From Parastagonospora avenae f. sp. tritici 18332-5 (taxonomy: Eukaryota > Ascomycota > Dothideomycetes > Pleosporales > Phaeosphaeriaceae), in NCBI GenBank assembly GCA_022559985.1, contig JAFJTR010000016.1, positions 310,001 to 374,000 on the forward strand: DNA of 64,000 bases, read 5' to 3'. A program made the translations under genes and the position numbers. The notes beneath the pieces are model-generated. The model did no database searches, was not told where the DNA came from, and worked only from the letters and a program-made list of their open reading frames with translations. This document shows positions 46,505 through 57,459 of this stretch, in pieces. Within the stretch, counting starts at the first letter, position 1. The number at the start of each line of letters is the position of its first letter.

Positions 46505-49151
46505 TCAATGACCCACCCCACCCGCAACCCAATTCAAAAACTCCGGATCCCCCGGGTTTGGAAACATACCCCTGTCCTGACCCTGCGCTTGTGCTTGCGG
46601 CTGTTGACCCAACTGCCTCTGCTGCTCCTCCTGCCTGCGTCTTTCTTCCTCCTGGCGCCTTTGTCGCTGTGTGCGGTAATACAACAAGAACGCTAACGCG
46701 CCGCTCAACGCGAGTATGACAAGCGACTCCAGGATATCCGAATCGATGTCATCCGCGTAGTCGTCATAGTCGTCATCCGGATACGCGTCGTCGAGGTCCC
46801 ATTCTGCGAGTTCGGCTTCGAGGAAAGCGGAGAGCCATTCTGTAAGGGTGAGGTCTTTTTTCTGAACTGCGTCGGACGTTAGCAATTAATTCGACGAGGA
46901 AAACGGGCAGGGGAGGGGGCATACCAGGCTCATCCTGAATGCTTTTAATCTTTCCATTCGTGATAGTGTTCCACCAACTCCTCAGCCTGAGCTTGTACAG
47001 CGCCAGTACAACTGGGAGATACGCCTCGCGCGGATTAGTCTCCAGCGCGAGGTCGTAGTGTCTCTTTGCAAGGTGGAAGTCTTGGTCGATGCCGATGCCG
47101 TTCTCGTGCATCCAGCCGAGATTCCAATTCGCTTGGGCAGACTGCATAGTATCTGCGGCAGCTTGGTAGCACTGCGCAGCTTTCTCTTGGTCGGCGGTGG
47201 TGCCGAGGCCTTGGAGGTAGTAGTCGCCCATTTTGACCATGGAGTCTACGTTCTTCTGCTCGGCGGAGCGGGTCCAGTAGATCAGCGCAAGGGCGGCGTC
47301 GCCGGCCAGTGAAGCTTGTTTCTTCATGAATGGTATGATGGAAGCGAGGGTGAAGCGTGGCTTGACCTGGTCGAGGAGGTATGCAACGTTTGCTTGGCCG
47401 ATTTCAAAGCCTTGCTCGGCGGCCATCATGTAGCCTACAAGTGCTGTTTCGAGATTGCCACTGGCGTAAGCTGCGTTGGCTTCCGGGAACGAAGTAGAGA
47501 TGAATTCCGCCTTCTCAGCGACGATCTTGTAGTAGGCAGCCGCAACGGGACAGGACTTGTCGCGGCCGACGCCGTTGTGGGTGAGTTCAGCGAGGTAGTA
47601 GAATGCTTCGAGGTGACCATGCCTGGCAGCAAGCTCAAAATACTTGATCGCAATGGCGACGTCGCCTTGATCAAGGAACAATGCTCCTAGTCGGACTTGC
47701 GCAACTGCTAAGTCCTGATCCGCAGCGGCAGCGAACAAGTCAGCTGCTCTTACGGCATCTTGCGGTACACCCAATCCATTCAGATACATGATACCCATGG
47801 AGTACTGAGACAGCGCGTCTCCATGGTCAATGCCACGCTTGAACCAGGTCTTCGCAATTTCGTAGCTTTCTGGCATTCCTTCCCCACGGAGGAACATGCG
47901 TCCAAGATAGCCAGCGGCCTTCGCGGCGAGTCTCTCAGTAGTAGGTGGCACGTTCGGCCTGATCTTGCCCTCTTTTGTCCAGTACATGCGTGCAAGTTCA
48001 AGGAACCTCTTCTTCGCTGCCGGCAAGTCACGATCCGATGTTCTAGATCCGTCGTAGTTGAGCTTCGCAAGATTAAAGCTCGCTCTCGCATCGCCTTTCC
48101 GGGCCTGGAGGTCCATGTATTCGACCACATCTTCTAGCGAGCTGTATGCATCTGAGTGAACGCTGCCGACCTTGGCATTCTGGCCAGAGCTGCTAGCACT
48201 CGCACCCTCGCCGTAGACACCGCCCTCCTCATCAGCGATCTTGTACGACTCTCTCACAGTAGAATGTCCGCCTGGCGGTCCTGAACGAATGTATGTGATT
48301 GCCTTCTTTGCAACGGATTTATAGAAATGCACAGCCTCGGCACAATTTCGTGGTGTCGAGATGCCAGCAGAGTGTCGGTAGGCAATGGTCATTTCTGAGC
48401 GTACGTTTCCATCCTCGGCCGCCAGAGTGTGGTACAGCATAGCTCTTGCCTGGTCCGGCTTGACCGCGCCACCAATACCCGTAGAGTACATGAACCCCAC
48501 CATGTGCTGTGCCGAGGAGTTCCCGTTCAGCGTCGCAAGCGCGTGGTACCTTCGGAAGGCCTCGGAGTAATTCCGTGGATGCGTGAAGTTGCCGTAGAAG
48601 TTCATCTCAGCGAGGGTGAATAGCGCATCGGGGTTCTTCTGTCCGGCAGCTTCTTCCAACAGCTTGACTGCCTGGGCCAGCGGCTCTCCCAGCTTCCTCG
48701 GTTGCGAACTGCTTCTCAGCAGGTCCTGCTGCGCCGGTGCGTTCATGAAGAGGAGGACGAATATCTCCTTGGCATAGTATGCGCTCGACCCGAGTATGCC
48801 AGACTTCTTCTCAAACTTCCACCATGGAGCTGCTGGTGGCTGAATGTTCCGTAGGACTGACATGGCCTCGTTGAACGCTATCTCCCCCTGGTGAGGGTTC
48901 GCGCCTCCTTCGGCATTCCCCCATCTTGACCTCCATGGTTGCTCCCCATCTTGGCCGCCAGCCGAATAGCTTCGTGATGATCTCTGGTTCGCATGTGCTC
49001 GGTCGTCGTTTTGGGATTCCGCCGTTGTAAAGCAAATGAAGAATGAGAGAAGAACTAGCCATCTACCAGTCAGTCATCCAGTCTCACGTGCGTGGCTGCG
49101 CCGATGCTCACCAAAGAGGAGCAGCACGAGCCGCTGTAGTCGTGGCCTCAT
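46505..49151 (-). CDS. hrd3: ERAD factor Hrd3 / SEL1L
   Basis: Lumenal partner of the Hrd1 ubiquitin ligase that recruits misfolded ER glycoproteins. Exons 49151-49112, 49054-46925 and 46866-46505 (843 residues), introns 57 and 58 nt. Exon 1 (40 nt) is needed to form the signal peptide MRPRLQRLVLLLFVLLSFFI; without it the protein would start at an internal Met with no signal. Many Sel1 (TPR-like) repeats follow, e.g. SAQHMVGFMYSTGIGG, LSQYSMGIMYLNGLGV, EAFYYLAELTHNGVG and SMVKMGDYYLQGLGT. Near the end lies an acidic stretch (about 745-765), then one TM helix (LESLVILALSGALAFLLYY) and a Gln/Arg-rich cytosolic tail. Divergent from the MFS gene; a CRE-like palindrome lies 180 bp upstream of the ATG. 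Confidence 0.93.
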
Positions 49152-49638
49152 CGTGGGTAGTATTGTGTCGAAGAGAAATTCGGAAGGAAACCGATCATCG
49201 CGTCATTTCAGGTAGAGGAGGCAAGAGCGCGACTGCGCGTAAGCTGTTGTGGTGTGTTTGCTGCTTCAGGCCAGCTTTCACTACCCACGTCGCTTGCAGT
49301 TGCGCCGCAAGACCGGCCAATGAGCGTTGACGTCACCGCCGCAGCTGCACCGTCCGCTCCAGCGCAAGGATCGGTAGACTTCTGTTATATTGACTGTATG
49401 CTACTACGCTTACTCCACTTCTCGTCATTGAGTAGTATGTCTAAAGCGTCCTAAATTCATCGTCAAAGCGGACGAAAGACTTCGGGCTTGCGCCTGCCCT
49501 CTTGCCGCATTTGTCATCGCCCAACACGGCACCGTACTAGCATCATCGTGACTGCACTTCGTATCCATCTCAGCTCTTCTCCTTCTTGGTTCTGCTTGCT
49601 TGCGACATCTTTCCTGTACCACCCAATTGATTTCTATC
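49152..49638. other. Divergent promoter, HRD3 / MFS
   Basis: 487 bp holding the TGACGTCA site. No gene. Confidence 0.6.
49328..49335. promoter_or_regulatory. CRE palindrome TGACGTCA in HRD3 / MFS promoter
   Basis: Perfect palindrome 177 bp upstream of the HRD3 start and 304 bp upstream of the MFS start. bZIP factors of the ATF/Hac families bind such cores; HRD3 is a known unfolded-protein-response target in fungi, so this is a candidate control site, by inference. Confidence 0.35.
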
Positions 49639-51375
49639 ATGGCGATTGAAAATACCAGGCCGGAGCGAGCACCGCTACTCCATCGCTCGACATCTGTTAG
49701 GGCTGTTTACTCAAAGGACGATGCAGAGACAGGCATATCTACGGCAAGAGGGACTTGCATCATAGCATGTATTGGACTACTCATATTCCTCCAAGGTACG
49801 TAGATACGTTCAGTTGTCTTCTATCGACCTAGAACCAACGTTGCCTTTCCTCGATTCTGACGTCAATCAGCAACCAACATATCAATCCTCACCACAACAC
49901 AATCGTCAATAGCTGCAGATCTGGACGCCTTTGAACAAGCAACGTGGCTGACTTCTTCCTACCTGATCGCCATGTCATCTCTTGCTCCGCTCATGGGTCG
50001 CCTGTCTCAGGTCTTTAGCGGTCGTCTTTGCATGTTCTTTTCAACCATGCTGATCAGCATTGGTACCCTGGTCACTGGGCTATCCACCTCTTTCAAGATG
50101 TTCCTGGTCGGTCGCGCACTCACTGGAGCTGGAGGTGGTGGCATCTTCATCGTCGCTAGCATCATTGTCATCCAGATGACATCACCAAAGCGCCGTGGCC
50201 TCTACATTGGACTTGTAAACACGGGTATGACTGTCGGCGTGTCTCTGGGAGCCGTTATAGCAGGTGCTCTCGAACCGAAAATAGGTTGGAAGCCAATATT
50301 TTGGATTCAGTCTCCTATCAGTTTGCTCGCTGGAATCAACCTTCTCCTGTCTATTCCGTCCGACTACTCAAAGGAAAACCAATACAGCGACATGTCGCTT
50401 CGACAGAAGCTAAGACGCATCGACTACTCCGGAATTCTTCTTCTCATTGCAACAATCATTCTTTTCCTCCTCGGCCTATCTGGACCAAAGATCCTTTGGA
50501 CACCACTGATTCTTTCCGCCTTCGCTTTGCCGGTCTTCATCCTGAATGAAAGCAATATTGCTACAGATCCGGTCATTCCTGTATCCGTCCTCAAATCTCG
50601 AGGCACTCTCCTCACTTGCGTCGCCACACTTGGCTTTATGATGGCACGATGGACCATCCTGTTCTACACTCCAATGTACGCTATTGCAGTACGAAGCTGG
50701 GCTCCTGCTGTTGCCGGATCTATTCTCATTCCGACGAACGCGGGCTTCGCTACTGGCGGTATCCTGGCTGGTGTATTCCACATCAAGCGTACCGGAAGCT
50801 TCTATCTTCACAGCGTTGTCTCAATGAGCCTCTTCCCAGTCACAATGGCCGTCCTCGCTTTTATCTCCACATCCAGCAGCCCCTGGGGAAGTTACGTTGT
50901 CATGGTCTTCCTGAATGGTCTTATCACGGGAGCCTCGATGAATTACGCCTTGGTTCACCTTCTCCACCTCACGCACGCCGAAGTTCACCCAATCGTCATC
51001 TCCCTTCTTGCCACTTTCCGCGGCTTTGCCGGTAGTTTCGGTTCCGCGATTGGAGGAGGAATTTTCGGACGGGTTTTGCACAAGTCCCTGAAGGATGGCT
51101 TTTCGAACGCAGGCTTGACACACCGAGGCGAGCTGATCCGAAAGTTGTTGGGAAGCCCAGCGCTCGTGAGCAAGCTGGATGCGAAGGAACATACTGTCGC
51201 TGTGAGTGCATACGAAGACGCGTTCAAGGTATTGTTCTTGAGTGCTGTAGCGCTGTCTGTTGTTGTGGCACTCGTGCAAGCTGGTACTGGATGGAAAGAG
51301 CCAGTCGAGAAGGAAGAGCCGCTGGCGCACGAAGAGGAGACTGAGCGTGAAGAGAGTCTGGTTGCTGGCTCTTGA
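49639..51375 (+). CDS. MFS transporter, DHA2-type (14 TM)
   Basis: Predicted drug:proton antiporter-2 family member, 553 residues. Exons 49639-49795 and 49871-51375, 75-nt intron; the join reads LLIFLQATNISILTTTQSSI within TM1. Fourteen helices are plausible. Family cues: WLTSSYLIAMSSLAPLMGRL, then a long glycine motif LVGRALTGAGGGGIFIVAS, and VNTGMTVGVSLGAVIAGALE (motif C position, with LGAVIAG instead of GPVIGG). The short acidic C-terminus lacks further domains. Substrates of this group range from drugs to basic amino acids and siderophores; none can be chosen here. Confidence 0.9.
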
Positions 51376-52179
51376 GCAACTTGCAGGAAAGCGGTGTGTA
51401 AGATGGACATTGGTGGCGCGTTGACGTCGGCACAGAATGTAACAGTACCAGAACTGTATTGACTATCTTGCCGACCGTGTTCCTAACATTTGTGGAATAA
51501 CACGACACGTCTGCTACACCAACAGAGCAGTAATCTGTGGGTCATGAATGTGTTAATGATTCAGGACGCCACTCTTTCTGTCTTTCAATGTTTGCCGTCA
51601 CTGCTTCCTTCCCTCGCTGCGAGCTCGCGTCGGTTAGCGGTTTGGCTCCACAATATTTACAATTACAAACGCGCTTTCTCCAACCTGAAATTACTACCCT
51701 CACTGCGGATCCAGTCTCACTCGCGGCGGGTGACTTGTGTACGGGATCGAACGATCTCGAGTCGTGGCGACTATCACTTCAATTGCGATCCTAGGGATGA
51801 TTTCAGGCTCACTGGCCTGTCTGCGCCCGCTTTTCTCACGGCACTAGTGCCATGTCAGGGGGCGAAAGACGAACATCATCTTGTGTGATCGTTTCGACGT
51901 TCGGGTTTTCGACTACCACCTGAACGTACAACCGAAGCGTACGACTTGTCCTTGATCCCGAGGTCATTGTGTCGGAGAACGTAGCTAATTGTAGCGTCAA
52001 AGTCATGTACAAACGGGCGATAGCATGATTACGTTACTTGCTGACGGTCATTTCACTCACGGGCTATGCGCTAGCAGGGAGGGTTTGCGCCTTGGCAGTG
52101 CCCCAGGTATTTGAAGTCTTACAACTGTACAATCAATTACCACTTCGTTCCGGGCGTGTCAACCAGCCACCTCTCGACA
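51376..52179. other. Intergenic
   Basis: 800 bp gene-poor. A 132-codon plus frame at 51490-51888 has no recognisable motif and is rejected. Confidence 0.55.
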
Positions 52180-53123
52180 ATGTCCGAGCCTTCGTTGCAC
52201 GAATCCCAAAAGGACGACGAACATCCCGACAACAAGTATCCGTGTCCCAAGTCAGTCCAGCAATTCGAAGCCTTGGTATGGGCTGAAGACATGCCTTGTA
52301 TCTGCGAAGACTGCCATCCTGCAATCTACGACAGGAAGAACTGTACCCAAAGATCGCACACGAGGTTCTGTCTCAACGAACATCTCGACGTAAACAAATA
52401 TGGAAAAATAGTCTTCCAGCCGCCTGACCTACTTGCCCATTCAAAGCGCAAACCGGAGACAACACACCTAGCCAAGATTATCATCACGTACTTTGATCGA
52501 CGGTGGGAGTACATGAATGACCGAAAAATGCAAGCGAGGGAGAACTTGCTGAAATGGATCGGACCACGGCGGACGAAACGACGCGATACTATGAACGAAG
52601 ACAAAGAAAAGATCACTTCCAGCCCGGAGATGCGACAGCTTTAAAGTGGTTGAATGAGCTTTTCTTCGGCAATCACATTGCTGGTGCAGAGTTTGTGTGG
52701 ACGGCATCCCTGGGGTTGTCTGTAGTTGGTGCAGCTGGCGGTTTGGAAGGGCACCACCGCAGATCCGCTTTTAAGGTCTAGATGTATCCTAAGGAAACAA
52801 CCGACTATGGTTGTTATCCCACACTCGAAACACTCTCCACTCTGATTCACGAAGCTGTTCATATCTTTCTCAAGCGGTATGGCTGCTTGAATTGCAAGAC
52901 AATGAGACAGCATGCCGGGGCCGGCGGTCATGATTGACGCTTCCAAATAATTGCAGTGAAGCTTGAAGAAGTTGCACCAGAGATCCTTGGTATCCCCGTC
53001 GACTTCGGCCGATGGGAATGCCTTAGTCTCGGTTGGAAAGCAGTCACTCGGCTTCCGAGTCGTCATGACGCAACAGATTTCAGGTTCCTCGAGTACCGGG
53101 TTGGCATCAACTATGGATCTTGA
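52180..53123 (+). pseudogene. SprT-like zinc metalloprotease gene, broken
   Basis: A SprT-like metalloprotease domain is readable but not continuously. Segment A: ATG 52180 to stop 52644, 154 codons, with a Cys/His-rich patch (MPCICEDCHPAIYD). Segment B (frame shifted relative to A): about 52590-52721, HFQPGDATALKWLNELFFG then AGAEFVWTASLGLS. A 60-nt phase-0 intron 52722-52781 (GTAGTT ... TCTAG) leads to segment C, MYPKETTDYGCYPTLETLST then LIHEAVHIFLKRYGC with the HExxH site, then GAGGHD, a TGA at 52935-52937 where the family has a basic residue, and onward in the same frame FQIIAVKLEEVAPEILG and VDFGRWECLSLGWKAVT to a stop at 53121. So there is at least one frameshift between A and B (or a missed intron) and one nonsense codon. 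The TGA could derive from CGA by C-to-T change. Confidence 0.65.
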
Positions 53124-53334
53124 CGTCGGAGATCTAAGGCGCCTGACAGAAGAATTATTGGACTTGAAGCCTTTGCAACTGCTCAATCACCTGTCTTACA
53201 AGGGTGCTCCGCTGGTGAATAGAGATGGCTTCTGCACCAAAATACCGGACAAAGAAGATGGACAGAGCTCGAAGGGTGACTTGGTATATTGTCCGGAGCT
53301 CTCATAGGACGAAGGGAAGATTAATATTGACGAC

Positions 53335-53583
53335 ATGAAACCGACCGCATCCCACTTCGAAATGCTTCCTGAAGCGGAGAGGGTGAATCCATTTCTACAA
53401 CATGAAGAGCGAGTGGATGAAGACAATGAAGATTGGGCGTCATGCGATGAAGGATATCCACAGCATGGAGATCCTGGAGAAGAGAGCGATGATGAATGGG
53501 ACTCATTCGACGAAGGACATCCACAGCATGAAGATCAAGGAGAAGAGAGCGAAGATGAATGGGCTTTATGCCATGAAAGATAA
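53335..53583 (+). other. Acidic ORF with internal tandem repeat
   Basis: 82-codon frame from ATG 53335, rich in Asp/Glu/Gln, containing two copies of a 21-residue unit (DEGYPQHGDPGEESDDEW and a near copy). It follows the broken SprT-like gene in one of its frames, separated from it by stops, so it may be the tail of the same relic. No independent support as a gene. Confidence 0.3.
53449..53574 (+). repeat. 63-bp tandem repeat, two copies
   Basis: Copies start at 53449 and 53512 with a 63-bp period, nearly identical, and keep the reading frame. Confidence 0.75.
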
Positions 53584-54365
53584 GGGTATGTTTGCCCACA
53601 GGGCAGTGCAAAGCAGGTTGCTGCAGGAGAAGCATCAGTCTCAGTCTTTAAAAGTACCTGGGAATAATAGAGGACTTAGGTGCGATGCACGTCATACCAG
53701 TACAGCTTAAACACAGCTTCTGTTAGTAGCACTTCGTCTGCAGCGCGATAGTTGCAGTAAGCGGGTGTACACTATTGTACGCTGGGGTTGATCAAGTTAC
53801 GAGTGTATATTGTTGCAGATTGATGATGTTCTATCTATCGTACGAACGCGTTCATATACAGTTCTGCCGCGCACAGGCCTGCAGGCCTATGCATCAGCAG
53901 CTCACGTAATAATGAGGATTGCTATGTACGAACAGCTTCTTCAATTTAAAAAAAAGTTTAAAATGATAGGCAGACTATACAGAGCATGTACATCGTTATA
54001 CCTATGTGCTTTTCGCATGCCGCTAGTGCTTTTAGGACCTACATCTATACCAGACAGCAAAACTTGTATGAGATAATCTTTTCTCCCCGAAACACTGGTG
54101 TCTTGCCCGAGATATGACGGCAGCATAATTTGTCGCACTTAGTCTGTATCTCGGTCCCCGTAGCCATCCTTAGTTTCCCACCTAGCCCCATCCAGCCCAT
54201 GTGGGGTAAAACGATCGTCCCCAGGACCAACATGTGTGTAAGAATACGCCCTGCGCTGTGCCGCATAAAGCTTCATTACCTATAAATCAGACCCTGGATA
54301 CTCGATTGTGTGACGTTACTTCATTCCACCAAAACTATCTCCCTACACCTGTACATTCAAGAAGC
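53584..54365. other. AT-rich gene-poor stretch
   Basis: About 780 bp, AT-richer between 53930 and 54120. A TATAAAT at 54281 lies 85 bp before the next gene. No gene seen. Confidence 0.6.
54281..54287 (+). promoter_or_regulatory. TATA box of the SnoaL-like gene
   Basis: TATAAAT 85 bp upstream of ATG 54366. Confidence 0.4.
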
Positions 54366-54836
54366 ATGGCTGAATACACCTCCACCAAATCCGGCTTCCA
54401 AAAAGCGATGGAATGGAGCCTGACTGGCCCTCCCTCCGACACAAAAGCCTACGCCGAAGCTACTGTAACACCTACGTTCTACCACGTTATGAACGGCGAG
54501 CGATTGGAGTACGACGCGTATGTTAAGGGCATTGAGGAGTGGCGGGGCAAAATCTCCCACTACAAGCCGAAAGTGTATGCATATCCTTCCAATTCCTTGC
54601 ACCTATTGAGGGCGTAAAGATAACGAAATTGATGGTTTGATAGGGAAGAGTTTCTCCGCGATGGACAGCAGATTGCGGCGCGCATGACGGGCACAATTCA
54701 GATCGAGGGGGTGGAGAGTTTCTTTGAGAGTTTTATGTTTGGGGTTGTTGATGGGAGTACGGGCAAGTTGGTGAGTTTGGTCGAGAGGAGTGTTTGGGGA
54801 CAGGTGGGGGATGAGCCGGAGCATGGGGTGAACTGA
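54366..54836 (+). CDS. SnoaL-like / NTF2-fold small protein
   Basis: 133-residue protein resembling SnoaL-like (NTF2-fold) domains: polyketide cyclases, dehydratases or binding proteins. Exons 54366-54574 and 54644-54836, 69-nt intron; phases agree and the join reads YKPKVEEFLRDGQQIAARMT. Pattern: initial helix with a Trp (FQKAMEWSLTGP), TVTPTFYHVMNGERLEYDAY, WRGKISHYKP, a strand pair around the junction, and ESFFESFMFGVVDGSTGKLV near the end. Domain only loosely conserved; function not assigned. Alternative: an isolated hypothetical. Confidence 0.7.
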
Positions 54837-55604
54837 AGAAGGAGGGGCTTGGGAAGGGGAGGAGACTGAATGAGAGATGCTTCGTGCATGCGGGAGAGGA
54901 AATCAAGAATGGTACATGAACAGTAGAAATATTGATCGAAATTTATGACTTTTCTCCTCGAGGAGGAACGGCTACACAGGAAGACGAGATGTTTGTTGGG
55001 ATATATCGTGGTATTGCGAGGTGAAGGTCGCCATCAGTTTCGCTTCCAAGCAGCTGAATATTTTGATCTGGTCGTTTTGACCAATGTAAACGACAGTCGA
55101 GCTGAGATAGACACCAGCGACTCATGAGCACACCACTCTGGCGCCGATAAAAACTATCCTGTCAGTAGGCAGTCACATGGCGTGGAGACTTTTCGTCTTC
55201 ACCGCCAGAGTTTGCATACAGGTAGATACTTTCGTCACCCTTTGCGTGGATGAGATTCTTGTTGAAGTGCTGTCTAACGCACAAAAATGGCGCTGTGAAG
55301 AGAGACAACAGCGTATGCAGACTGTTGTCAAGAATCTATTGTTGTGTCGAGGTTGGCAGTGAAGGATGTGACCGCCTGCTGGATGGAGCTAGAAGAGATC
55401 GGCGCCTACGGGCGGGTCTGACAGCATGGCGGCCAGGGCCGCGGTTCGCGTCACTGCGATAAGGCTTTCCACCGCATCGTTGCACAACGCAACCTTGCTT
55501 CAAGCACCAATACCTGGATATTGCCTGGAGAAACTGTACGATCGTTTTCCGCATAAGCCTCTACATCTACGACCTGCGCTTCTGCTTCACCAACGTCATC
55601 AACC
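54837..55604. other. Intergenic, Rab gene promoter
   Basis: 768 bp with no supported gene; scattered ORFs under 100 codons lack domains. Confidence 0.6.
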
Positions 55605-56734
55605 ATGGGGAGGAACCGCGCAACCTCGAATGCGAGCACGAGGAGTAGCGAGATGCCGGCACGAGTAGGTATGCAAGCTTGACGGAAACTCGAAGATGGA
55701 CTAACATCATGCAGGAGCTGGGCAGCATGTATGATTATCTCGCTAAGATTGTACTTCTAGGACCTAGCGGCGCAGGCAAGTGAGTGCTCGCGATAAGCAG
55801 GAACTGGGTGGGTTTGCTAACATATGAATCAAGATCATGTTTGTTACATCGCTTCGTAAAGAACGAATGTATGTGATTCCTGACTTCACGAGGTTCCGAA
55901 CTGACAGCAGCAGGGAGATCGCTATCCTCACAGACCATCGGTGTCGAATTCTCCACCAAGATCGTCCATATCGCCGACCGCAAAGCGAACTCTTCGAACC
56001 GCAAGCGCATAAAACTTCAGCTATGGGACACAGCCGGCACAGAACGCTTCCGCTCGGTATCACGGTCCTACTACCGTGGCGCGGCTGGTGCCATCCTCGT
56101 GTACGATGTGAGCAGCTGGCGAAGCTTTGAGCAACTACAAACTTTCCTGAACGATGCGCGGGCGCTCGCAGGACCAGATATTACAATCCTACTGGCAGGC
56201 AACAAGGCCGACGTCATAGATGGACAACCACCACCCCCAAGCTCAGACCGAGATTACTTTGGCAGCTATGGCAGCACGCCGTCCTCAGAAAGCGGTCTAC
56301 CACCGCCAACACCATCTTCACAGTCGAGTCGCGCACATTCCCTCAACGCAAACCTTCATTCATCGTATACTGTTGCGCCAGATGGCCGCGAAGTGCCAAC
56401 AGAAACAGCATCCCAATGGGCCGGCTCAAACGGCATCCCAGTAGCCGTCGAGGTCTCGGCCCTCGACGGCGAAAACGTGGAAGAGCTGTTTAACAGACTA
56501 GCGCGGATGATCTTGACAAAGATCGAGCTAGGCGAGATCGATCCGGATGACCCAGCAAGCGGGATACAGTATGGCGATCTGGGGTGGGATGACGGCACGG
56601 GAAGTATCAAAAGTGGGTTTGGCGATGAGGGCGTAAGGTACCGGAAGAGGGGGAAGAAAGGTGGAGGTGCCTTGGGCGACTGGCAGGAAGTGTTCACGTT
56701 GAGCGGTGGCAGGACAAGAGGCGGATGTTGCTGA
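55605..56734 (+). CDS. Rab4-type small GTPase with long insert
   Basis: Rab-family GTPase (Ypt4/Rab4-like), a regulator of endosomal recycling, 326 residues. Exons 55605-55664, 55715-55779, 55834-55868 and 55914-56734; introns 50, 54 and 45 nt. Motifs: P-loop GPSGAGKS (split by intron 2), effector region SSQTIGVEFST, DTAGTERFRSVSRSYYRGAA, GNKAD and SALDG. Between GNKAD and SALDG lies a Ser/Pro-rich insert of about 70 residues, and a basic Gly-rich C-terminus ends in Cys-Cys, the prenylation site. The intron 3 acceptor is a repeated CAG (55908-55913), each position in phase; the last one gives NEWRSLSSQ, the conserved form. Start has a good context (aaccATGG). Confidence 0.87.
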
Positions 56735-57459
56735 AAGTGCGTGAGCATTGCAATGATTTCACATTCAGCTCGTTGAACCGAGAGCTATATTTCAATATAT
56801 ATTGTAATAAGAATTCGAGAATGCACAAATAAATCTAGCCGTCCCAAAACCCGATGTTGCGATCGATGGCATCTCACATGCTTCGGCCCGAAGTTAGCGC
56901 CATCTTCGAATTTTGACATTTCGTCATCACGGCCCTGACACGCGACCAACTCACATCAGGATCCACGACGTTCTGTCTTCATGAAGATAAAATTGGTTCA
57001 TGTCCACTAAAGCTACAGAGCGCGGTAGACGCTACATCATGAGAATCAACGCTGAACTCGTACGAAAGCACCCACGGTCCGCCGAAACGCGTCCGACACC
57101 TCGGTACTTTTTCTCACCACTTGCGACGCCACTGGCCGCCAGGTTTTCACAGTGTCGCGTGCTCCGGGATTGCCCTGGCATTAGCGCATACAATAAGCAT
57201 TTAGCATTTGCGTCACCACGATGACTTCGTTGATAATATCCCCTGTTACTTCCGCGCATAGTTTCGCACCGCAATTTTCTCTCTTCCACCTAGAAACCTT
57301 TCCTTTCGCAATACATATTTTCGCTGCTATATCTTCTGCTTTCGACCAAGGAAACCTGCACTTACTACAACCATCCTGTCTTTCTCACAAGCCTATAGAT
57401 CCCTCCTCAGTGCCCTCCCGAAGGCCATTCGTAAGCCGGATCCCATCACAGCCGCCAAT
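56735..57459. other. Intergenic
   Basis: 725 bp. CT-rich leader at 57270-57450 for the following gene. Nothing else. Confidence 0.6.

Noticed and set aside
51725..51775. Second tRNA-like GGGATCGAAC arm
   Set aside because: No pairing T stem and no cloverleaf.
51490..51888. 132-codon plus ORF in a gene-poor stretch
   Set aside because: No recognisable motif, no TATA or splice evidence.
52641..53186. 181-codon minus-strand ORF over the SprT-like relic
   Set aside because: The plus strand carries a recognisable HExxH domain; the minus frame has none.
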